Part shown: positions 21,301-31,260 of the stretch, one piece after another
How positions within the stretch are numbered: position 1 is the stretch's first letter
How the letters are laid out: the number at the start of each line of letters is the position of its first letter
NCBI RefSeq assembly: GCF_021347895.1
Contig: NC_067125.1
Span: 4,296,268 to 4,360,267 of the forward strand
Origin: Acanthochromis polyacanthus
Lineage: Eukaryota; Chordata; Actinopteri; Pomacentridae
DNA: 64,000 nucleotides
Direction: 5' to 3'
The notes under the pieces: generated by a model
Database searches by the model: none
What the model was told of the DNA's origin: nothing
The model's input: the letters and a program-made list of their open reading frames with translations, nothing else
Program-made: the position numbers and the translations under genes

Positions 21301-22539
21301 GTTTTTTGGGTTCTTTGAGTTCACGTCACAGTCGAAGATGTTAGATTCTACACCTTAATCATCACCTCGGTGTGAGTTCCTGCGGTGGAAAGACGTCCTG
21401 AACAATCTGCTATCAACCCAGATATGAAAAAGGCTTCATGCTTTGTTGTTTGGCTCCTTGATTTCACCCGTCCACAACCCACAATTCAAAGCCCACAACT
21501 CATTAGGAGGATCTTTGTAGTCCATGGAGTTGAGGTTGGATCGCCTCCTTTGTGGCCAGACCGATGACCAGCTGCTCTAAATGAACCATAGACCAGATGA
21601 AGCACGGATCTGAAGACGTCCTCTAACATAACTTTAAGTCTACCAGGGTTCTGTGGTTCCAGGTGAAAGAATATTCCGATGCTGTTAGGAACAGGAACTT
21701 TTCTTGGTTTCATGAACTCTCTTTTAACTAATTCAAAGGGGACCTATTTCTACTATGTCTGATTGCAAGATAAACAATCTACGATGCATCAACTTAACTT
21801 TGTGTGTCATTTAAACTTAAACTTTTGTTATTTCAAGCTTAATTTAAGTTAAGTTAACTTCAAATTTGTTTGATAATTTATTTTTTCTTCATCTTGACTT
21901 CAGGATTTCAGGTCCTGTCAACTATCTTGGTGAGCTTGGACATTTTCAGATGGTTAAAACTAGCTCATGGTACGTGTCCACAGGATCCGTTGTTTCTACA
22001 CTTCTCATTCATTGTCGAAGTGCAGCTACGCATTGAATGTTAGCAGCGTTGTGTTTTGAGAGTTGGCGCATACGGTTGGCACTCAGCAACCCAGAAACTC
22101 CCCAAAACTTATAAACTAGCTGTTTTAGATGTAAAACGAGACAGATTCAGCAATTGTACAGTTTATTCATCATCTTAAATGTTTTTAGGAACCAATTTTG
22201 GGATTTCAAAAGCCGCCATGTTGGTCCCATGAATGAAGTATTTCTCCAATTAGCTGCAGCCAATGTTTGTTGTAGGAGGGGCAAATTCAATTGCCCTTTA
22301 AGAGACTAAAGTTGGGAAGTAGCGCAACTGTTCATGCTAGAAAACACTCCAGTGGACATGTCACATAAGATCCCCCATCCAAGCCTAAAGTTGGGGCTGA
22401 AGAAACAGATTGTTGTCAGCCCAAATCTAATCCTGATTCTTCATGCTGGCAGTCATACGTGTTATGAATTTGAGCAGTTCTCCTAATTCAAGCAGCAATT
22501 TTAATCAGATATTGATTCAGTTATAGTACAAATTAATCA

Positions 22540-22745
22540 CACTGGACATTTTTCCTGAGCTGAAGTGTTGACCGGAGCTCACTAAGCATTACAGAATACG
22601 TTGTCATGGCGCCTGGTTAGTAGCTAAACCCACACAATGCTTACTGCTAATCAACAGCCAAGTCTGAGTGATGCTTCCTCTGGTTGCTGCAGTATTAAAT
22701 TGAAAGTGGCTCCACCTAGTGGTACTACAGCTAATCTATAATACT
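22540..22745 (-). repeat. Dispersed repeat family R, copy D (inverted)
   Basis: Reverse-complement match to copy A over most of its length, including 'tgtcatggcgcctggttag', 'agtctgagtgatgcttcctc' and 'ggctccacctagtggtac'. Confidence 0.65.
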
Positions 22746-23099
22746 TTAAGTGTGAATTGTCCAGGAAAATGTTTTCGGCAGATACTAAACAATCAATGGC
22801 ACGGATCAGATCAGGAGTAAAAGAAATTGAACTTCCATAGGTAAGACTGATAATAAAAATACTTTTAAATTTAGAGGAAAAGCTAATTCCCCTAACTCAA
22901 TATGTTGGTTGAACATAGTTTCATTAGAGGTTGATTGAAACTGATTAAAAAAATTTTAAAATGTAATTCTCATGTTGTTGTTTAGTCTTGATAGTCTTTG
23001 CTATATCTTTTTTCATGAAGGGCTGAGGATGCTTGGTGGTTTGTCTAATGTTTGCACTGTTTTTAAAAAAAATCATCTTGTTGTGTTGGTGTAAAATAA

Positions 23100-23134
23100 T
23101 TTATTTGGCTCCTTCTACAGGCAACCAATTTATT
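23100..23134 (-). terminator. Polyadenylation signals of the C1q-collagen gene
   Basis: AATAAA on the minus strand lies at 23134-23129 and again at 23105-23100, 12 and 41 nt past the stop codon. The 3' UTR is therefore likely to be very short. Confidence 0.5.
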
Positions 23135-23145
23135 CGTCACTGAAT

Positions 23146-25373
23146 CTAATGGGATGCTGTGGTGGTAGGTGAAGGAGTTGTGGTCCCGTTGTTGCGCCAG
23201 TCGTATCCCATGTCGGGCACTGTTGGCATAGGCCCTCTGGGTAAGGCCATATCACAGCGATCAGGGTGGAGCAAGTAGCCAGAGAGGGTGCTTCTGGCCT
23301 CGTTGCCGGCGTACATGCCGTTAGTACGCGTATCTTTCACCTGGAGCCACACCTTGTCACCCCTGTACAAGTGAAGGATGACGGTGTGCGATACAGTCCC
23401 TAACATGGATGTCCCCGTAGTTTTCACCACCGGATAATAGTTATGAAAGATGCCGACTTTCAGGATTCGGTCGTAGATGGTGAGGTGGTAGCTGAAGATG
23501 TAGGTGCCATTGATGGGGGCGGTGTAGATACCAGTCATTACGTCATAATGCCCCTGGTAGTTGTAGTAAACGTGGGAGAAAATCACGGGGGTGTCAGGTG
23601 GGGGGAAGCTGGATGTCAGCGCTACAGAAAAGGCAGACTGGATAACGGGCATGCAGGGACCAGGAGGACCCATCATCCCCATATCCCCCATGTGTCCCTT
23701 CTGACCCTTTTGGCCTGTTTGCCCTACAGGACCCATCCCTCCCTGGACCCCCTTGGTTCCTTTGTCCCCTTTGTCCCCTTTCTGTCCATCTGCTCCATCT
23801 GTACAGTTGCAGTCCCCCTTGGGACCCATGTCTCCTTTCAGACCCATTGGTCCAGGTGTGCCAGGCGGACCCATATTACCCATGTCTCCCTTCATACCTT
23901 TGTCACCCTCCATCCCTTTGGCACCTTTGAGACCTCTGTCTCCGACAGGACCAGGCAGACCGGGTTCCCCTGATGGGCCCATGATGCCCTTACAGTCAGT
24001 TGGACAGATGCCATCGTCTCCTTTAGCACCCGGGTCCCCCTGACGACCCTCAAAGCCCTGTATACCTTTTTCACCTGCAGATCAACAGAAACCCAGTCAG
24101 GAGCTAAACTTGACGCTTTACGGGCCAAAGTACCTGATACCTGCTGCATCTCTCACCTTTGAAGCCTCGGTCTCCTTTTACTCCCGGTGGTCCCTGAATC
24201 CCCATGCCCCCCTTCTCCCCTTCATCTCCTTTCTGTCCTGAAGTCCAACCAAACCACAGAGGAAAGCGTTAGCAGTGGCAAAAACAGCAGAACCACATGA
24301 AACAAACAGCAGGATGCCAGTTACCTTTAGGTCCTGGTCTTCCCATGAAACCTGGAGGGCCTCGGGACCCCGTCATTCCTCTTCTTCCAGGACTACCAGG
24401 GGCACCTGACAGAGGGACAGAGACTGGTTACATTAAAGTACGTATGATGAATGTAGAAATATGAGCAACTCTGCTGCTGGAAGGAGTGTGACAGAAATGC
24501 AGTCTGTACCACCTCCCTACATTACTTGGTTCTGGTCAGGGAACACCTCGCTACACATTATGGTTCTGGATCAGGATCTGTTATTGCATATCGGGTCCAC
24601 GTTCAGAACCATCTCACTACATGACTTGATCCTGGTCCAGGACCATCTTACTATGTGTCCTGGCCCTGGAAAAATGTTGTCTCATTAAGCAACTTGGTTC
24701 TGGATCAGGACCTTCTCATTACGCTTCTGCCTTGGTGAAGTACCGCCTCATGACCCTGGTCCTGGATAAGGACTGTGTCGCTACACATAGTGGTCTTTGA
24801 TCAGGACCACCTCACTGTACGACGTGGTCCTAGAAAAGGATCATCTCACTACATGTCCTGGTCCTGGATCGACGACGCCTCACTACACACCCCTCATCCT
24901 GGTTTTTGTTAGTTCAGGATTTAAATCTTTCTATGTGAAGACATAAAACTGTTCTGTAAAGTCCTAAGAGGTTAGGAGGGTAAATCCAACCTCTTTTGGA
25001 CACTCGTTATTAGACTAGAAACTTGTTTTTAGTTTATTGTGAAGATGTAGCATTAAGGTCTTGCACGATGTTCTGGGTTTACGGCTGCTGGACTCGTAGT
25101 CTCACCTGGCAGGCCTCGGTCCCCACGGTCCCCTTTGGGCCCCTTGTTGTTCTGGCAGTGTGTGCAGAGGCAGTACCAGGGCATCTGTGCAGGGGGCACG
25201 CCAGACTCCTTCATCGCCTGACAGTCAAGGAGGTTGGTGGGTGGGTAGGGTCCGGGGAGAGGAAGCGAGGAGTTCGGCTCCATCCACGTAGTCCGGGGCA
25301 TAATGTGGTTCATCGCCGTGACGACGGTGAGGTGCGCCAACGCCAAGAGGACGTGAAGAAGAAAGGTCGGCAT
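23146..25373 (-). CDS. Secreted collagen-like protein with C1q domain (otolin / short-chain collagen type)
   Basis: Coding exons on the minus strand in transcript order: 25373-25106, 24405-24325, 24237-24157, 24074-23146 (268+81+81+929 bp). All junctions are GT-AG with phase-1 splits inside Gly codons, and the product is 452 residues. Residues 1-20 form a signal peptide (MPTFLLHVLLALAHLTVVTA). A Pro-rich segment ends in a Cys cluster (WYCLCTHC). Gly-X-Y repeats run from about 77 to 285, broken by CKG and CNCTDG islands. A C1q head spans about 286-415 (SAFSVALTSSFPPP..., FSYHLT, KVWLQV, GYLLHP). The Ser/Thr-rich tail holds NNGT. Such proteins trimerise through the C1q head. The head resembles otolin-1 and collagen X by eye; otolin is an otolith-matrix protein, but orthology is unproven. 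It lies in opposite orientation between sag and dgkd. Confidence 0.88.
24440..24910. repeat. Degenerate 'ctacacattgtggttctggatcagga' repeat in a C1q-collagen intron
   Basis: About a dozen diverged units of roughly 35-40 bp built from 'ggtcctggatcaggacc' and 'ctcactacac' words, in the intron between 24405 and 25106. Confidence 0.65.
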
Positions 25374-25376
25374 GGT

Positions 25377-26580
25377 CTTAAGAAAGACAAACTGTCTTTA
25401 ACAATTTACTATTGTTTTTGCAGATAATTGAGTAAAATCACATAAAGAAGCTTTAATTTAACCACAAAAATGTAAATTATACCAACATTATATTTTTCAA
25501 AATAGTAATTTACACCATTTGACTGTAAAATTGCAATTTTTTACCACATCTAAATCCCCCAAAATATCATTATTTGACAGATATTTGCACATTATTTACA
25601 GTTTTGTCCTGTTTTGTTGATGGTCAGTGTGTAAATAAATACATTTTGTTGAGTGATTTTACTCGATATGATCTGTAACTAAACAAATGAAGGGAAATCT
25701 GTAAAATATCAGGTTTGGATGAGGATTAAAAATTGCTAAATCATTTGTATAAGCTGTAATTTTACAGATTTATCCTGTTTTGTCAAATTAGAGTTACAAA
25801 TTATTTTTTATATAAGTATTAATCTACACGTTGATGGAAAAAATGGACCAAAAAAACAAAATAACATCAAATATCTGTGTTTTTAAATAATAATTTGTTC
25901 ATTTATAGTGTGTGATGATAAAATCCATTTACTGTATTTAATGTGGATATAAAACATCTTTCTGCTAGAACTTATTATTATTATTATTAAGTTTTGTATG
26001 GTTAATATTTAAACTTTTCTTTAAAAAAATAATAGTAATTCATTTTTAAGCTTTTCTCTGGAGCAACAGTCTGATTCTTAATACGCCTGGAAAGCAAAGT
26101 TGTTTTAAAGGTGTTTTATAAATTACTAATTCAGAGAAAAAATGTTGATGAAAGACATTCATTGAAAGTCTTAAAACATAAACAAACTAGTTATCTAAAC
26201 AGTTTGATCTGTGATTAACACCTGTAGAACAAACAACACAGAAATACATTTATAAATTTTGTAAAGCTTAATTAACTTAATTATATTTTATGTTTTTATA
26301 ATATTAATATTAAACTAAGAGTTTAGAGGTGCTTTACAGACCAGAAAAATAAAAAAAACATTAGAATGTGAGTCATAAGCGGCTTTTAAAAACAATCTAA
26401 ACCATGAATCTAATGTTTTGTATAAAATAAATATAAAATTTGATGTTTAAATGTTCCAGCTGTGTGTTTTTTATTCAGCCTTCGTACGTTGCTTTATTTA
26501 ATCATTTTTAATAATTATTCTTTCATTAATCTGATATTTTATCACAGTTTGCCGTTAATCTGAAGATGGATTTAAATCAA
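25377..26580 (-). other. Inferred first intron of the C1q-collagen gene (AT-rich)
   Basis: An acceptor-like tract (tttgtctttcttaag) ends three bases before the ATG, and a donor gtgagt lies at 26586-26581 on the minus strand. The 1.2 kb between is AT-rich with no recognised element. Confidence 0.5.
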
Positions 26581-26586
26581 ACTCAC

Positions 26587-26640
26587 CGATTCGTTGCGTC
26601 TCTGCAGATTCTCCTACAGCTGAGCTCGGCTGTCACGCAG
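26587..26640 (-). other. Candidate 5' UTR exon of the C1q-collagen gene
   Basis: Minus-strand sequence ends ...gcaacgaatcg|gtgagt with a strong donor. A TATA-like TTTATTA lies just upstream (about 26652-26646), with GC-rich sequence beyond. Placement is inferred from these signals only. Confidence 0.4.
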
Positions 26641-26829
26641 CGGCTAATAAAACACCTGGACCCCGCCCACCGCAGGCCCCGCCCCCTCAGGTGTGTCAGC
26701 GTGTGTGTGTTGAGTAAGAAGTAGGCCTGTGTTTTGTGTCTTTGTCTTTGATGCATAATGTGTCCTCGTTCCAACAGGCAGGTGTCACGTCTCCGTGACC
26801 GCACACATTTTCCACATCAGGAATCTTCT

Positions 26830-28060
26830 ACAGTCATTTTTTAAGGGTTACATGTAATGTGTGACCCAGAAAACACCGTCTGACCATCATTTATGCAACA
26901 TTTACAGTCACACAACATCTCTTCCTGAAACAGTGAAAGGAAAAGACGGGCCACCGAGTCTCAGAAGGCTTTTCATGGAGGATTCCATCAGTTTCTATGA
27001 TTTTCTGTAATTCTTTTCAGCTGCTCTTTGCCTTAGGGGTTGTGTTTTGCTCGACCTTCTCTTCAAAATACCCCGAAGTTTTTCTATCAGATTCAAATCA
27101 GGCCACATATGAACAACTAGTAGGAAAAAGTAGAAACGACCTGTCCAGAAACTGCTCACAGGGTACATTATCCATGTGGATTTAAGTTACAGAAGACAAC
27201 AGAAGTGAGAGTATCTTTGTCCAGGTCTTTGTTCTTGGGTGATGTTGTTCTTTAGCTGGTTCTCCTGCTGGAATATTCCTCTTCTTCAGCCTTCTGCGGA
27301 CAGCGAGTCATCTAGTCAGCCAGTATGTTGGTTTATCAGGACATTCATCTATAAATATCATCTCTCCAACATCTCCGTTCTTCACTGTCAGGACTATGCA
27401 TCCACTGTGGTGGTCCTGGTCTGGTTCACACCAAACATTCAGGACTAGATCTGAAACAAGTTCATCTGACCAAAGAATGTTCTCCCAACGTTCATCTAGC
27501 TTCTTTTATGTTCTTTTGCAAAATTTCATCTGAAAATTTTGCATCAAAGAGGAAACAAGGTTTATTTTTTTGTCCTCCAAACATAGAGGTTGACGTTATG
27601 AAGATGTTTAAAACCACCCTCATAACCTTTAGAAAACTTGTCCAAAACCTCTACAAAACCGCTTAAAAATGAGTCCAACACGAGTCCAAAACCTCCTCAA
27701 AACATGTTCAAAACTGCTTCAAAACAAGTCCAAAACATGTCCATAAACTGTCTAAAACCTCTTCATAACTTGCTCTATATCTCCAACACCTCTGTTCTTC
27801 ACTGTCAGGACTATGCATCCACTGTGATGGTCCTGGTCAGGTTCACACCAAACATGCTGGACTCCATCTGACACAAACTGATCATCTGACCAAGGAATGT
27901 TCTTCCAACATTCATCAGGCTTTGTTCTTTTGGTTCTTTTGCAAAGTTTCATCTCAAGATTTTGCGTCAAACAAGGTTTTTTTTCCTTGTTATGACGTGT
28001 TTTCATAACTTGTGAAACTCTGATTTCCATTGATAACCATTATACCAAGTCTGAAGCAGC
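26830..28060. repeat. Intergenic repeat with a segment duplicated about 420 bp apart
   Basis: A segment of about 130 bp near 27360-27500 ('cttcactgtcaggactatgc', 'ggttcacaccaaacatt', 'atctgaccaaagaatgttct') recurs at about 27780-27915. Between them lies a short 'gtccaaaacctc' run. No protein product was recognised in either strand. Confidence 0.6.
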
Positions 28061-29270
28061 TGCTTTCCACAGCTAGATGATGAAAGTGGTTCAGTGTCTG
28101 TGGAGTCCCTTTAGGAGGACGACTACTGCAGCCATGATTAGTGGTACTATGACTCCTTCTATACCTCCTGATTGGTGCTGACTCTGTGGTTCACTGGATT
28201 TTAGTTGAACTTTGAAGTCTATCACATTTTTCATTCTCCCATCAGTTCTTGTCCATGTGGAGCCATGATGTAGACAAAGATAGACACAGCTCATAGCATA
28301 GCTGAAGATTTTTATAAGAAACTTTCTGTGATCTCAAGTCCCAACATCCTCAAACATCTTCAGAAATGTTGAAAATTCATGATGTGATGATGTGACCGAA
28401 GTGATTCCGGATAAAGTTTCCAGGATTTTTGGGCTCCTGGAATCGAAGCGGCAGGATGTGGGAGTATCAGCTGCTCAGGTGGCCTACATGACTGCAGCCT
28501 CCACCGCTGACCTACATGGACGTCCCATCCCAGTTCCCAGGATGAGGCTTTAATAAAAGTGACTCTGTGGAGCATTTTGTCTGAGAGGGATCCGGTGACG
28601 GGCTTCAGTCCATCATCCATACAGGCAGGGATTAGCGTTACACCTGAGCATTATGAGTTTGGCCTCTAAAGTCCTAATCAGGTCAGCTCACATTAACAGC
28701 TCCTCTGGGTGAGAACAGAGCCAGCTGGATCCTCCTCAGCACTCCATCACTTTCACAGCAGCATTCACAGTGTCTGTTTACCGCTGCCCCAGCTACTGTA
28801 CTGTAATGCTGTAGTACTGTAATACTGTAGTACTCAGAGCCTCTGTCATGATGACTGTCTGGAAGAGCTGCTGCGTCTAACTGGGACAAACAAGCAGCAT
28901 CTAGTTTACAGGAAACTGAATATTACAAGTTTTCAACCCCTTTGAACCAAAAACAGCAAAATTTAAACAGAAAAACTGAAGCAAATCAAACAGTCTTCAT
29001 AACTTTGATTCATCACAAAGACACAACGTTTAGTTAGAATAAGTCAAACCATTATTTATAAATTACACAGCAGAGTATTTCCTCTTATGGACAATTGAAT
29101 ACAAAAACTTTAGACGAGATTGAAAATTCAGGTCCTAAAGTAGAAACTCAAAGCAAAACAACTGAATCAATGTGTGATTTCTAACACGTCTAACATCATG
29201 AACTTGGTTCTAAAATGAGCTGTGAACATCAGAACTTCCTTAGTTTTGGATCTATGGGCTGAATCTACGT
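28060..29270. other. Intergenic sequence without recognised gene
   Basis: Only short open frames. A small 'tactgtagtactgtaatactg' run lies near 28797-28835. Nothing else was recognised. Confidence 0.3.
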
Positions 29271-29271
29271 C

Positions 29272-30050
29272 TACAGCGCCGTGAAAAAGTATTTGCCCCC
29301 TTCTCGAATTCTTATTTTGTTGAATATTTCCCCCACTTACATGTTTAAGACCATCAAACAAATGTAAATATTAGACAAACATAACCAAAATAAACACAAA
29401 ATGCAGTTTTTAAACAATGATTTAATGTTTTAAGGGAAAAAACTATCCAAACCTACCTGGCCCAGTGTGAAAAAGTAATTGCCCCCCTTGTTAAATCATG
29501 AATTAACTGTGGCTAATGACATTTTTTGGAAAGCGAGTTCAATTTCACTGACCACATCCAAACTTGATGACCTCCAGACCTGTTCAATCAAGAAATCACC
29601 TGAATAGAACCAAATGAAGACGACCTAAAGATCTCAAAAAGCTGAAACAAAATGATCCAAACAACTTCAAGAACAATTGACATCTATGAGTCTGGAAAGG
29701 GTTCCAAAGACATTTCTACAGCCTTAGGACTCCAGAGAACCACGGTGAGAGACATTATCCACAGCGGTAACCTTCACTACCAAGACGACCCCAAGAGCAC
29801 AGAGACGACTCATCCAGGAGGTCACAAAGGAACCCAGGAGAACATCTGAAGACCTGCAGGCCTCCAGGGTCTCAATTAAGGTCAGAGTTCATGACTGACT
29901 TGGTAAAAATGGATCCATGGCAGAGTTCAAAGGACAAAACCACTGCTGACCAAAGCAACATAAAGGCAAACAAACACCTGAATGATCCCTAAGACTTGTA
30001 GGAGAATATTCTAAAGAATGACAAGACCAAAAGCCAAACTTTTTGGAAGA
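29272..30050 (+). mobile_element. Tc1/mariner-type transposon relic
   Basis: It begins with tacagcgccgtgaaaaagta, the end type of common fish Tc1 elements, and the motif 'gtgaaaaagtaattgcccccc' recurs inside at about 29467. The frame at 29652-29849 reads SGKGSKDISTALGLQRTTV, the second helix-turn-helix of Tc1 transposases. Frameshifted catalytic-domain pieces follow to about 30050. No matching right terminus was found, so the copy is truncated. Confidence 0.8.
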
Positions 30051-30228
30051 TTTTATTGTATTGGACAGATTTTTTACTCCTCCCTCCCACACCCCCCTGC
30101 TTTCAAACAGAGACTCACTGATGGACAATAATCACTTTAATGTGCAATTGTGGCGAAGAAGAGGGAGACACGAGCTAGTTGCTGGTGAGTCAACTTTATT
30201 CTTCTCGAGCCACACACAGAATGCCGCG

Positions 30229-30615
30229 AAAACAATGTCAGCAACAAAACTATGGGGTCTCAGGCACGCCCCTTAAACCACCAAGTCCAATGGGTGAGAG
30301 AGGTTCTCTCACCCATTGGACTTGGTGGTTTAGGGGGCGTGCCTGAGACCCCACTGTTCTGACAAGCGCCTTGTTTTGCAGGTTCCTCCCACTGACTCGA
30401 CGGTGGTCCAGCGCAGCCGCTATGGGAGGCGTCTTAGGCCCCCGTTGGGACGTTAATTTGCCTGCCATGTTCCCTTCTGGATGTTCGGGGGGGGGGGGGG
30501 GGGGGGGGGGGGGGGCTGTGTAGTGTACAGCTGAGAGAGGTTCTCTCACCCATTGGACTTGGTGGTTTAGGGGGCGTGCCTGAGACCCCAAAGTTTTGTT
30601 GCTGACATTGTTTAA
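30229..30615. repeat. Long inverted-repeat structure with a 48-bp hairpin and a 29-G run
   Basis: Arms 30254-30301 and 30305-30352 are near-perfect inverted copies (48 bp, one mismatch, 3-nt loop) beginning ggggtctcaggcacgcccc. A third copy lies at about 30541-30589. Together with flanking 'aaacaatgtcagcaacaaaac' matter this makes a second, outer inverted repeat (about 30229-30302 against 30536-30614). Between the arms lies an uninterrupted run of 29 G (30487-30515). It resembles a foldback-type element, but no target-site duplication was resolved. Confidence 0.85.
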
Positions 30616-30810
30616 GCAGACGTTGCACCTCATTGCACTATCACACTTTTACACTTTTTATAATACTTACTTGTATTTAATACTTTTTGTACAGTTGTTC
30701 GTTGTTTTGTTATACTATGTTGTTTTTGGATTTTTTTTGGAAGCGTCAACAAAGTTTCATTGCAGAAATACACTGACAATAAATATCCTTGAATCCTTGA
30801 GAAATGTCAG
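30600..30810 (+). mobile_element. 3' end of a LINE-like retrotransposon
   Basis: The order 'ttgcactatcacacttttac', 'tttcattgcagaaatacac', 'acaataaatatccttgaa' and a terminal 'ccttgaatccttga' is the 3' UTR pattern of abundant fish LINEs that end in short tandem repeats. No coding part is attached. Confidence 0.5.
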
Positions 30811-30899
30811 CAAAAGGCCTCAACTTCCTGCTGTCAATCTAGATGATTAAATAATAATAATTAATTTAGGATACTACTACTAATAATAATGATAGCCTG

Positions 30900-31260
30900 T
30901 AATGTCATAGCTCCACCAGCAGAGGTCCCTGCACGCCCCTCTCATCCCGTCGCTGCGCTGTCCGGGCTCCGCCGCTGGGGGGCGATGCCCGCCCGGGCTG
31001 CTCCTCCTCGGGGTCTTATGGAAGGATGGCGGAGGCAGGGGGACCGGAGTCCGCCGCGGCCCGGTGTCTGGACGAGTCATCGGACAGCGAGCCGGAGCAG
31101 GAGCCCGGAACCCCGCAGAAACTCATCCGAAAGGTGTCCACGTCGGGCCAGATCCGCAGCAAGGTGAGGGGGGCCGAGCTTCGGCGGGTTCAGCGAGAAA
31201 GAGTCGGTGGTCAGCGGCTGTTTCCATGTAGCGGGGGCGGGCCGAGTACGGCCCCGAAGG
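30900..31260 (+). promoter_or_regulatory. dgkd: CpG-rich, TATA-less dgkd promoter and first exon region
   Basis: CpG density rises sharply compared with the AT-rich flanks and covers the start codon at 31026. No TATA box was seen. This suits a broadly expressed signalling kinase. Confidence 0.6.
31026..31163 (+). CDS. dgkd: dgkd coding exon 1 (acidic N-terminus)
   Basis: 46 codons starting [14 protein letters not shown] and ending [15 protein letters not shown] before donor gtgagg. The acidic [12 protein letters not shown] stretch and the [13 protein letters not shown] segment match vertebrate DGKD. The ATG is the first in frame, within the CpG-rich region. Confidence 0.9.

Noticed and set aside
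23443..24043. Open frames on the + strand opposite the C1q-collagen gene (176 and 96 residues)
   Set aside because: Shadows of the Gly-Pro-rich collagen codons on the other strand.
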